Positions 27,001-39,000 of a DNA stretch of 64,000 nucleotides are shown here, piece after piece. Below the pieces are notes generated by a model, which saw only the letters and a list, made by a program, of their open reading frames with translations, was not told the DNA's origin and ran no database searches. Origin of the DNA: Ryuthela nishihirai (Eukaryota; Arthropoda; Arachnida; Araneae; Heptathelidae); contig JAWZYU010000017.1 in the NCBI GenBank assembly GCA_038380435.1, positions 18,847,283-18,911,282 of the forward strand. Reading direction: 5' to 3'. Both the position numbers and the translations under genes were made by a program. Position 1 is the first letter of the stretch. Each line of letters starts with the position of its first letter.

Positions 27001-30000
27001 TGGCTTTCTTGCACAGAGTCACAGCTTTACATCTCATCCGATGGATGATAGCCTTTTCGAACCATTAGTTTCCCTTTCTTACTGAGGGTGGGGTGGGTTA
27101 CAAAAAAGTTACAGATACAAATGTTAATTGCTCAAATGGGTCTCTATTATTTTCAGGAAAGTTTATATAAAATAAGTTGTATGATTAAATTTCTGCATAA
27201 GAATAAAGAAGCTGTTATGACTAATTATCATATTTATATATATATGAAAGTCCAAAAAAGTGAATAAAAATTCACACTAATAAGGGATTTAATTATCCCT
27301 GACAACAATGTAGGCCTCACAATATTCAACTTATGATACAGTCCCATGTTTTATCAATACGAATATTCATCAAGAATCATTCTGTAAGTTGAACCTCAAC
27401 TCTCTGTGAAGAGATTAGTTGACCTATATTTTTGGACAGGCCTGAATCTAGAAAAAAAATAAATAAAGTCAGGTAGGGTGGGGAGCAAGAGGCTGGATTT
27501 CCTTTGCAAAATAATATTTTCTTCCTCCTCTTGCAGCATTCTCAAAGGAATTGCCCCCCCCCCCCAATCTTCAAAAAATTAAAAAAGTTAAATTCTTTTT
27601 CCTGTGGGCAAAGAAAGATGGGATTTGTGATGCCAGGAAGTTAAAGGGAGATACCAGACATTGTACGATGTTATGATCCTTGGGCAACCTTACACTGGTC
27701 TTTAGCAACATACCTGTATCCTGAAATTGTCTCCAGAGCCTGGAGACCACCATTTGAGACATTCAGTCACCTAGCTACATTGACTTCAAACTGGCCAGTC
27801 TGCATTCTTCAATTTTGCTTGCTATCTTAACAAGTCATTTATATGTCTTTGAGACAGTTTTAATGAAATGTCAATCTCCAATTTTTGATTCATATGCACA
27901 ATTTGTGGTCAAAGTATATACAGATCTGTGAGAGAGCACCTTTCATACTAGCAATTCATTTACATATTTGGATTGGAGTCTCTGAAATGGTTTTACCACT
28001 GATTCACGTAAAATAGATAAAAACCCCTCAAGCAGCTGCTTGCCACAGAGGTCTGACAGGAGCCTGTCAGTTTATATGCCATAGTAGAAGATCTGAGAGG
28101 ATGGCAGGACCTCAGGAGAAAAAATGACACATATATCCATGCCTTACCTGGGGTTTGAACCCAGGTCCCTTAGATCATTAGCCAAGCGCACTAACCACTC
28201 GACCATGGGATGGCACAGATTCACATATTCACTACATAATATTACATAAGTAACTCAATTTCATTTTTAAATTCCATATTTTTTCCAAAATATTAAGGAA
28301 AACTGGCATGTAAATTAACTTTTGCACTTGGGTGCATGTGGCCAAGTTGTCAAGCATTCTTGGTCATGAACCAAAGGGACCTGAATACATGTCAAAGATA
28401 TATGCATAGATGTTTCCTTCTTGTGTTGTCTTTCTGCTACGTTCTTGTCTTCCACATAGATTATAAGAAACCTGCTCTTATCAGATTCTCATGTAGCAAG
28501 CAGTTACATGAAGGGTAATTTTTTTATTACTGTTGCAATTATCAAAGCATGAAAACTCTCAGCAAATTTGCACATTTGCAACATGACTTTGCTAAGATTT
28601 TTAACAATTTACATGATAAATAGCACAATATATTTCTCATAATTTTCTTAACTTTTAGAACTTACTGTGTTAATAAAAAAGTATATTTTAGAAGTGTAAC
28701 TAAGGAGTTGTGATTAATTCACCTGATAAGCAGCATTTAAGATTTGCTTCAAAGCATTACTTGCTTGAACGGGATCACTTGCTTCCTTTGAGCTTTCTAA
28801 ACTTGTAAGACATCTTTCAAGAGTACCTAATTATTGAACCAGAAATGAATCACATATATGACTACTCATCAGCATATATAACACATGATTTAATGCCTTA
28901 GAAAAATTATGCTATACTAAATTAAGAAATTTAAGGTTAATCTGTTTATCCAAGACCAAGATGAGCAAGAAAGGGGGTGTTTAGATTGTTTTACCTCTGA
29001 GAGGCATTTTTTTGCATACAATGGGCTAAATGGCCAAACCACAAGGTCTCCAAGTGCTTAAGAGTGGGGAAAGGGATCTACTGGACAGCTGTTGGGAGAT
29101 ACATGTAGCCTCTTGTTATGGCCATCCAACATGTTCTTAACATAAGCACAGGGTATGACACTCCTCTACACAGGGCCTGGCTTTATGTCTCATCTGATGA
29201 ATGGCAGCCTTTTCAAGCCCATCAGTATACCCTTTCTCACTGAGGGCAGAAGGGACTTACTGAAGAAAATTGTTAACACAGGAACATTGGAACTTGAACC
29301 TAAGAACTGCAGGTTGCAAGCCTGGCACACTACCAACTAGCTAATCCCTTCCCCTTGCACAGGGGCATATGGCTTATTGTTTACATAAAAAAATGCACAC
29401 TTAGTAGCTAGAAGACTCACTTAGTTAAATATTATGCCAAGCTGCAAACAAAGAAAAACACATGATGGGTTAAAGCATCAGTAAGCAGTGGAAAGGTAAC
29501 AGGAATATGCCAACTTTTGTGTAATAAATTGTGTAAGTTTGTTTCTTAGCATTTAGAAACCAATGATATCATTAGAAAAACATACCTTTGTATAGCTTAT
29601 TAGTGGCTTTTTATTTACGTTGATTTTACCAACTGGGAAATACTTTTATTAGCTGATTGCAAATGATCTAATACCACCTATTTATCACGTACAACACAAT
29701 GAACATTATATTATGCTGCAAACCCTGTATTATGCTCTTAATACTACATAAATCTATACTTCTAAAATAGATTACAGGATGATTCATTTAGCATCAATGA
29801 AACCAACAATTTTAGTGAACAGGTTTTTTCAAGATGTTTATTCTTTTCATATAGTATCTTTATACAACAGATCAGAAACTTCAAAAGATATACCTATATA
29901 ATAAGCTTTTCATTCTTTGCTTTTTATTTTGGCATGCAATAATCATGAGAATTACCGTAAATTATTGGAATATACAAAACTGCAAATTGAAAAAAGTATT

Positions 30001-33000
30001 GATATAAAGTAAAATTATGTTTCATTCAGTGGGTTTTAGAATTAGCCACAAAGAAATATCCACTAGTTTTGAAATGAAATATATATGATAGTAAAGTTTA
30101 AATTTAAGATTATAAATTTTAACTTAAGAAAATAGTTTTGGAAATTTTAAACCATGATTAGTATTTATCACATGGTTTTAGTATTTTTTCATGTTCTTTT
30201 TTGACAATGCAAAATTTTCAACTAACCAACAAAACTCTCCCTGAGATAGTCCACAGAGCCAATCAGTTTACCAGCTACTGCACTGTTAAGAGTTCCAAGT
30301 ACCAAATCTTGAATTTCCGCTGTACAAATCTGCAAAACCCTGGCTGAAGGAGGCTCTCCTTGATTTGATAAATGTACACCTAAACAATGGATTTATTCAT
30401 GAAACATACACAGAAAGATATATCACAAAAAATAAAATTTGGATAATTTGATTAATTTTTTTAAGAATAATAATTTAAATTTGACTGTTCCAAGTGCATG
30501 CCCTTTTTACATCACTGCAAAATTCATTCTTACATGAAACACAGTTGTAAAATATAATACTATTTCACACAAATATGAGCTATGCAGCATTACAAAAGTA
30601 TCTTGTTAAGTGAGTTTTGCACTTTTGTATATTTTATATATTGTATGAACATTTTAACAGTGAAAACTCACACTTAAACTGCTTATTATTATCTTCATGA
30701 GTGTTATAATGTAAACTAAACATTGTAAAGTTCTTAATTTTAACATGGTGTGAAATAATGTTGCAGTGCTACTTTCTGTAAATAGACAATACTTTCAGAG
30801 TTCAAAATTGATGGCAAAGAATTCTAGCATAATAGTTTATGAATGAAACAGGAAAAAAAGGTGCATATAAACTCATCAATGTCTAAAATCACAAATTCAA
30901 AATACATAAGCACACTGTATAAGTATGCCATATAAGTAATTAAACTGATCTCCATAATATCACTGTTAAGACAATTAATGCCTCCTGTGTTACAGCTTTA
31001 GATGTTAAAATGATTCAGTACTATTATACATTGCTGCAGGAGATGAAACAAACACAGGGACATTAATTGTCTTAACAGTGATATTGCAGAAATAAATCAA
31101 TTTTATTATTCTTACTCACTGGGTTCACTTGCAACATATTAATACCTCATAAGTTTCTGATTTAATAATAATAGAAAAATATTAGCATATTACAGATATA
31201 ATACCTTGAAACTGATAATCTGATGCCTTCTGTAGAAGCTCCTGACTCATAGAACTGATAGTCTGCACAATTAATTGGCGAATTTCTTCCTGTTTGCAAT
31301 TAGCTATGGACATTAATGATTCATACAATTCTGTTTCCCGCTGACGTGCATAAACAATTTTTTTTGGAGTTATCAGCATATCCCTTGTCATATCGAAAGC
31401 ACTTAATATAAATGTTCGGAGACAACTGTTGTGGGCTTCATTTAGTATTGTTGCTACTTGAACCAGTTCTGCTTGCAATATCTGTCTTATGTGAAGAAGA
31501 ATACTGGAAAATAAAGAAATCATAAATGTTCAGTTATTCAAGATAGTGAAAACATTTAGCATATACATAATTCAATACAATAATATACTTCCCAATTGTG
31601 CAAGATAGTAGTGTTAAGCTATAGGCTGTAAGCTAAGGTAGAATTACAAAAATTATACATTAGATTTGGTCTGGTACTTTTCTAGCAGTGAAATTTAATG
31701 CTGTAACAGTTGCTATGAAGGGAAACATTTGTTAATCTACAGCAGGAAAAAATCTTTTGAGTTCTGGTATGCAGCTTTATGTATAATGTCTGTACTGCAT
31801 CTGAAATGTAGTGTTTATAAGTTTTATCTAATTTGTACTTATACCTTTAAAATGCTTAGAACTTAAGAAGCAGCTAGTGTCCCATAAAAATCAAACAGGT
31901 GAGGAGTTGTGCTAATACACTAAAAAGTGACATGCTGCAGCTGTTTTTTCATTTGATCCAATTTAATAAGTTATTGATTATACAGGGTGTTTCAAAACTC
32001 TCTGTACAAATTTCAGTGGGAGATAGGGAATGCCAAGACAAATCTTTTTTGTCTATGAATGTATGTGCACTGACATAACCCTTCAGTGCTAGAGGATGCT
32101 GACTGAAATATTGGTGGAGCTGGTACATAAATGTTTATTTAAAGAAGGCGCTCAAAGTTGCGACTGGCAACATCATTGCATGTATGACAGCGTTGGAGCA
32201 CTGACTGCTGTACATGTTGAAAGATTCCTGGAATTTCGTGAACATTTGCAGTGGTGACAGCGATTCTTGCGATAAGGTCTTCATCTGAGTCAATGGCATC
32301 TTGTACACGAGGTTCTTCACGTATCCCCAAAAGAAGAAATCGATACATGCTAAATCAGGCGATCTTGGTGGCCAAGCAATGAGTCCACCCCAGCCTATCC
32401 ATCAGTCCTCAAAAGTGGCACATCATTACTGAAGTGTGCTGGTGCCCTATCATGCTGAAACTATATTCGCTTGCAAATAGCCCTGGGAACAACTTCCAGC
32501 AGTCCCGACAATGTTTCTTCAACAAGTACCCAAGAAATCTGCCCGTTGAGTAGGGGAGGCAGCAGATATGGCTCATTCAAAATGTCATGGGCAATACCTA
32601 CCCAAACCTTAACGGCGAACCATTGTAGATGACCATGTGCCATTGTGGCATGTGGATTTTCGTGTGCCCAAATGTGAGAATTGTGAACATTAAACACACC
32701 CTCACATGTGAAAGAGGCCTCATTTGAGAAGAGCACAAGCTGGAAAATCAGGTTACACTGCAATCTGCTGCAGAAACCAGCACACAAATTCCATATGAAA
32801 CCATATGGTAATCCTGAGGTTGCAATGTCTGGACTCTCTGATGATGAAAGGATGTAACTGCTGCTCATTGGTTGGTTGGTTGTTTAGGGTTTAATGGCAC
32901 ATTGACAACTAAGGCCATAATGCACCAGACAAGACAAATAGTAAAATACAGATAAAAATCATGTAAACCCACAACCAAAGCTAAAAGCAACGTGTAAAGG

Positions 33001-36000
33001 TGATAAAACACAACACAGAAGCCAATAAAAATAGAGAACATAAAAAAATCAACAAGTGTAAAACTGGAAAAATAACAATGGGTGTAGAGGGCTCATGTAA
33101 AAATAATAAGGGTAAAAGATTACAACTGGTTAAAATAGCCAGAAAAAGGTAAAAACCAAAGACAGGAGTTAAAAGTGATTCATCTGATAAAAGATGTCTG
33201 AGTGTAAGGGGCTTGAATGCAAAATCATGAAAGTTAAAATATAAACGGCATTCTAGATTAAAAGCAAGACAAGCGATTAAAATATGTTTAATTGTTAAAA
33301 TGGTGTTACAAAACTCACACTTAGGTTTGTCGTCCACCTGAATAAGAAATCAACGAGTGATCAATGAATGACATAAGCGGAGCTGAGCAAGTATAACTTC
33401 CTCCTTGCGATTCCTACTGCTGCTCGTGCAACACTCTCCACATGAGGGCATGGTTCACACCAAGGCTATGTGCAACAGCTTGCATGCTTTTGCCTGGATT
33501 GTCCTCAGTCCACCTGTAGGATCTCTTCTTCCATGTCAGGAATGCATGTGGTTCTCACCTGACCAGTGCCATGCATGTTTGCATGGAATGTTCTAGTTTC
33601 TCACAGTTGCCGGTGCAAATGCACAAATGTTAGTGGTTTGGCACACATCTGTTTGGGAAGTGCTGTCGGTACAACCTCACAGCAGCTCTTCCACTTCCAT
33701 TGGCAGCCCCATATGCCAGATGCATGTCAGCCATCTCAGCAGTTGTGAAACACTCCATATTACATGTAATGTGTCTGATTTACGAATGCCAGTGGAGACA
33801 AGTCTGTTCTCAGTTCCCACTTCATTCCTCTAGCCAATTGCCATGCTGTCAAATATCGCCCTCTAGCACTGAAGGGTTTTATCAGTGGACATACATTCAT
33901 AGACGAAAAAGGTTTATCTTGGTGTTCCCCATCTCCCATTGAAATTTGTACAGAGTTTTGAAACACCCTGTATATTGAAATATACTCAAAATTTTGCTTT
34001 CTAAACAACTTTATATTTTCAAAAAAAGTTGAGTACTTAAATTTAAGCACAATTTAAAAATATTATTTTATACATATTTTATCTTTTCAAAAATGAAAAA
34101 GACATTTAAAGAGCAGAACACCTGGAAAATTTGTCACCAGTACATATCTTTATATACGAAGAAGAGTATCATATAGAAAATGATACCTTTCAACAAACCA
34201 TAAACAACCTATTCTTATTATAGAGTGAAGATTTTGGTAAAAGTCTTTGAATATTGATTATCTAATGCAATATGTTCACTTTAGTATAAGTGAACATACT
34301 GCATTACTAGCTGGCTTACTAATACACTAAATATTAACCACTTTGTAAGTCGATTTAATTTTATAGGAAAAATTATTTTGAGCCGGGTGGGATATGAACC
34401 CACGACCTCCTGATAATATGTCACGTGCTCTAAACCACTGAGCTACCGGCTGCCGATCAAGATCTCCTCTAATTGATGATATGAACATTCTCAACCTATA
34501 GTACATATTCCATTATGTCACATATAGGAACTGTTCAGGCAATCTTAGCCACAATACAGCAAATAAATGCCTTATAGATGGAAAGTATATCTTACAAGTA
34601 TACAATTGATTAAATATTGAATAAACTTGACTTTCTTGGTAATTTTTCCTCTAAAATTAAATCGACTTACAAAGTGGTTAATATTTAGTATATACCAAGA
34701 AAGTCAAGTTTATTCAATATTTAATACTAATACACTTTTCCTAAATGTCTTTAAATGGAAAGTATACTGAAATTTTCACATTTAATTATAACTTCAATGG
34801 AGTAATTAGTCTTTTAAGCTATCTAAACATGAAAGAACTATTTCTCTTGTACACTCTCAGCTATTTGTGCATTGAATTAATCATGTTTTGCTAACTGAAA
34901 CCAATTCTGCTTTTAACCATATCCAATCCTCATTTAACTCTACTTTTTGGTGGCTTATTTTTTTAAATTTCCTTATTACATTTTGTTAGTGGCTGGGACT
35001 TTCTGTTCCAGAACATTTTTATGGCTCTTCAGCAGCTGGGACAGTTTAGAATTGAAAGACTGAGCAGTAAGGTACTATGGCCAAGCATAAACATCATATT
35101 GTTTAGTCTTAGTTATTTCTACAATATGTTAAAAACTTATTTATAAACATAGCATGGTAGTAGCAAGTAGGCCAATATTACTTTTTTCAAGCTACACAAC
35201 CATAACAAAACAGCATCAACTGTAAGAGCCATCAGCTGTAAGAGCCATCAGCAGCAGTCAATTTCAAATTAAGAAAAATTTCTATATCCTTCGACCCTTC
35301 CCCCAAATTATGGTTTTCCTATGTTAATCATGTTCTTTATTTTCTTATTGAAAGTGAAATAGCTCAATGCTTTAAGCCACTAATTCTCAACTGGTGTATT
35401 GCAAAATTTTAAGGAAAAAAAAATACTACATAACTTATACTTTAGTGCATTTTAGAATTTTTCATTTTTTTTTATCAATTAAGTTAAAAATTCGATTTAT
35501 TTAACAAAAATGCAGATTAAGTTATAAAATAAAAAAAACAATACTTTTTACCACAGATGTCATGGTAAATGAACTATTGAAGAAGTGTATCACTAACAAT
35601 TATTTAATCCACAAAATTCACTGTTAAATTATCAACATGTTCTCAGATTATGATATCTTAAAATGGCATCAGTTAACTAATTTTATTTTTAGCTGAGCTT
35701 CTTTTTACGCAAACTTCCATGCTCGATCTTAGTGCTATACAGTTACTATTTGCTAAGGTTGGAATACTTAGCAGGTTTTCACCATGGTTAGTTCTTTTTT
35801 CGAGGCCCTCACTATACAATGGCTGGCACACTCCATTATCCTGGTTGCTGTTTAGTGTCTGGTTCTGATTTGTTGTATTTTTACATAGCCAGTGTCTTTT
35901 TTTTTTGGAGAAGTCAGTCCATGTTACTGTATTCTTCCATGCTAATTGCAGGGCAATTGATGATTTTTGCACTTCCAGTTATACTTTTTGATGACACAGC

Positions 36001-39000
36001 ACAATTTAGATCTTAATTCTCATAATCATCCCTTTGAGAACTCATATCCTCAGCTATAATCTTTAATTTTCTTAAAAGAACACCCAAGTTAAAAGCATTC
36101 GACTATATGCAATTCTTCTATCATCTGATGATGAATTAAATGATGTTAAGTTCATTGTATTTATGGTAATCACCCCTTGTCAGTGAAGGGAAATCTCCTT
36201 AATTTTGACATAAGAGAAGGTTTCATGCTGGTGGGAGTGGTTTAATGTCTGTATTATATAATTTATTTATTTGAAAGTTTATAAGATTCTCTAAGTAGTT
36301 TAATTGGTATTTTGTGGATGGTGCTTGATTTATTCTTGATTAAATTTACATTAAGGGTAATTCATGTTCTAAAATTACTTGAGTTACAGCATTTTCCTAC
36401 TTGATTTTTAATATGTAATTCATGTTATTTTTATCTCATCTAATTGCCTGTTTGCTTTTACTATCACCAGTGCATATCGCCAAAAGGAAAGATTGAGAAA
36501 CACTGCTCTAAACAAATAAAATACACAAATAAATGCAAGTTCTGTCACTTCTATTTCAACATTGACTACTGTAGGATAGACATTTATATGTAACTGAATG
36601 TGGACCACTTATCAAATGTAAATGAGAATCTACTGCATTGCCTATATTCAGGAGATATCTATTTGTCAGCTCAAGTGATCAATGTATATAAAGCCCAACT
36701 ACAAATGCAACAAAATGATATCTGCATTTTATATAGCAACAGAACCAGATATCCACATACTATATTTATTCATCATTTAGTCATTACTCAGTATTTCATA
36801 CATATACAAACTTGGTACAACGATGATAAAAATTTTGGCTGCCAAATTTAAATTTGTGGCTATCATCATGCATGCAGACCCCTAATTGAAACCTATATTT
36901 TCTTAGAGCTGCAGTTAATCATTAAACTAACATTTATCAATCTCTGCAACATATTTCCTCTTTACAATTAAGGAGTGTTAAAAAATTATTGCTTACAGTT
37001 TCAACTATGTTGCTGAAATGACAATTATTTTCAAATGTAGCATATGCCTTTTCAGCAAAGGGGCAAAACAATTAAACCACCATAATTAATCAGATGTTTA
37101 ATATTAATAAAATTTTTATTAGTGGTGAACTACAATTCTAAACAATGTTTAAAATATCAAACTGAAATTTATTAATTAATTTTACACAATAAAAAGCTAA
37201 AGATACCTTGGAAAATTATCAAAATCTTCAATCAGTTTGCTTTCGACTTCTATATTACCACTTTGTCTTCGACATAATTTTTTTTTTAAACTAGTTGGAA
37301 GCATACTTAAAAATCCAAGTCCACAAAGCTGCTGACAAAGAGATAAAGAACTGGTGCAGAGGTGTGCATCAAGAGATTCTCTTCGTTTCCTTGATGAATA
37401 ATGGTGTATGGGCGAAATCTCCTGGTATGAATGAGGCTTCAATAATGGTTGACGATTCTTAAACAAGCTCCTTTCATGCTGCTCTGATTCTGTCAATTCA
37501 GATGACTCTGGATTTGTACATATGAAATATACTGGCACTTTAGGTGTTTTTTTCTTAAGTTCTATAAGCTCTGAAACTTCCTGTAAATATTGATTAAAAA
37601 ATGTTATTAAAACTTTTCAACTAATTAAATATACACTAATATGTAAAAATGGAACTATATTATGCAAAAGGATTAGTTATTGAAACATTTATAATAATCT
37701 TATATTAGCAAAAATTAATGCTAATTGTATAAGCATTATGGCTAAAGCAATTTATGGTTTTATTTGAATGTTACAGTTATCTAATAGTTTCAGTCACTTT
37801 AGTAAAACCTTTACAACTTTTAGAGAGGAGGTTTTCTTTAACAAAAACACAGTTAAAAGTTTCAGAAATAAACTTGAAGCAATCATCTGTCATTTCTTCT
37901 AGTTTTATAGTTTTCAACCAAAGTGATGTGACTCAATGGTGAATTTTGTCATGGTAGGTTTCAAAGTTTAGATTTAGGGACAACTTTTTTTTTTATATAC
38001 CACTGGACAAGCAAGCACCTTTTTTATTTGATTTAGGAAATGTGTACTAATTCCATAAATATGATTAACATGATTTGATAATAAAAAATTTCTTTTTTCA
38101 ACAATATTCCACTTCTTTACAATATAATTTTAAATGGCACAATTGGCACCAAGCAGCAAAATGTGTTTTTAAATTGTTTATATTCTTGTGCAATGCTGAA
38201 CAAAATGTTTTCCCCATTTTACCCAAAAATTTAAATTTAAAATTCAGGAAAAAAAGTTAGAGACTTGTAAATATATAGCAACAGAACCAGATATCCACAT
38301 ACTATATTTATTCATCATTTAGTCAATACTCAGTATTTCATACATATACAAATCTGGTACAATGATGATAAAAATTTTGGCTCAATGATTTTCGAAAAAA
38401 TTGATTTTTGATTAAAATGAAAATTTTACAATGATGATAAAAATTTTTCATCAACAGCCTAGATACATGATTTAAATAAAAGAGTACTTGATAATTTTTT
38501 GGTTAAAATTCATACCTCCATGCTTTTATATCAGCATATAAAACTTAAATGAAACAGAAAATATTTTGAGACACTGTTAATATGTTTGACACAACTATTA
38601 TTTACAAAATATTAAAACTGTTTAGGCTCCTAAAATACACAGAATATCTCAATTTAACCTCTTCTGTATAAGTCTTCATATTAGCACCATGCTGCATAAT
38701 ATTAATTTTATTGGACTTTTAATAAATATATTTGATAAATGTGGCTCTTGATGAAGTCTGACATCAAATACTTCAGGAATACGCTTCCAGCATCCCCCCC
38801 CCCCCCCACTGCCATTTCCTGGAGTTTTCACTCTTCATTCTCAAATTCTTTATCAGTAAGGTCAGAAAAATTAGTACCACTCCAATCGGGAATATATTCA
38901 CTTTCCCTAAATTCCTCTTCACATGACATATTAATTGTATTTTTATTCAATCAAATATAAAAATCAAATTGCGATTAGCTGCAAATTAGCACACATCACA

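Larger units (their letters stand above)
24505..28722 (-). other. DSTYK intron 8
   Basis: It contains the Tc1-like element 25349-26573, a decayed SINE-B (26820-27120), a Tc1 N-terminal fragment (27571-27870) and two SINE-A copies (28009 and 28330). A 15-base C run lies at about 27553. I see nothing in 24530-25320 except AT-rich sequence. Confidence 0.7.
31983..33970 (-). mobile_element. Mariner-type transposon with nested LINE
   Basis: Terminal repeats cagggtgtttcaaaactctc and its inverse at 33951-33970 are flanked by TA on both sides (31981-31982 and 33971-33972). The inner arms also match (cttcagtgctagagg near 32082 against cctctagcactgaag near 33860). The LINE insertion accounts for 547 bp of the 1988. 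Confidence 0.88.
31504..37206 (-). other. DSTYK intron 5
   Basis: It contains the mariner-type element with nested LINE (31983-33970), the inverted-arm SINE-C (34329-34724), a possible hAT relic (35380-36515) and one copy of a 110-bp direct repeat (36731-36840). A short tandem duplication of gtaagagccatcag lies near 35221. No cellular gene is seen in it. Confidence 0.7.

Noticed and set aside
33405..33942. Overlapping plus frames of 60-80 codons
   Set aside because: They are antisense to the N-terminal part of the mariner-type transposase and have no motifs of their own.
34378..34455. tRNA gene on the minus strand
   Set aside because: Acceptor, D and T arms nearly fold, but the anticodon loop has A at position 33, the anticodon stem has a mismatch, and the sequence recurs with variations in other SINE-C copies. 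It is a SINE core, not a tRNA gene.
35673..35972. 99-codon minus frame
   Set aside because: No similarity recognised; it lies inside a possible hAT relic and has no supporting exons. Kept only as a remark there.
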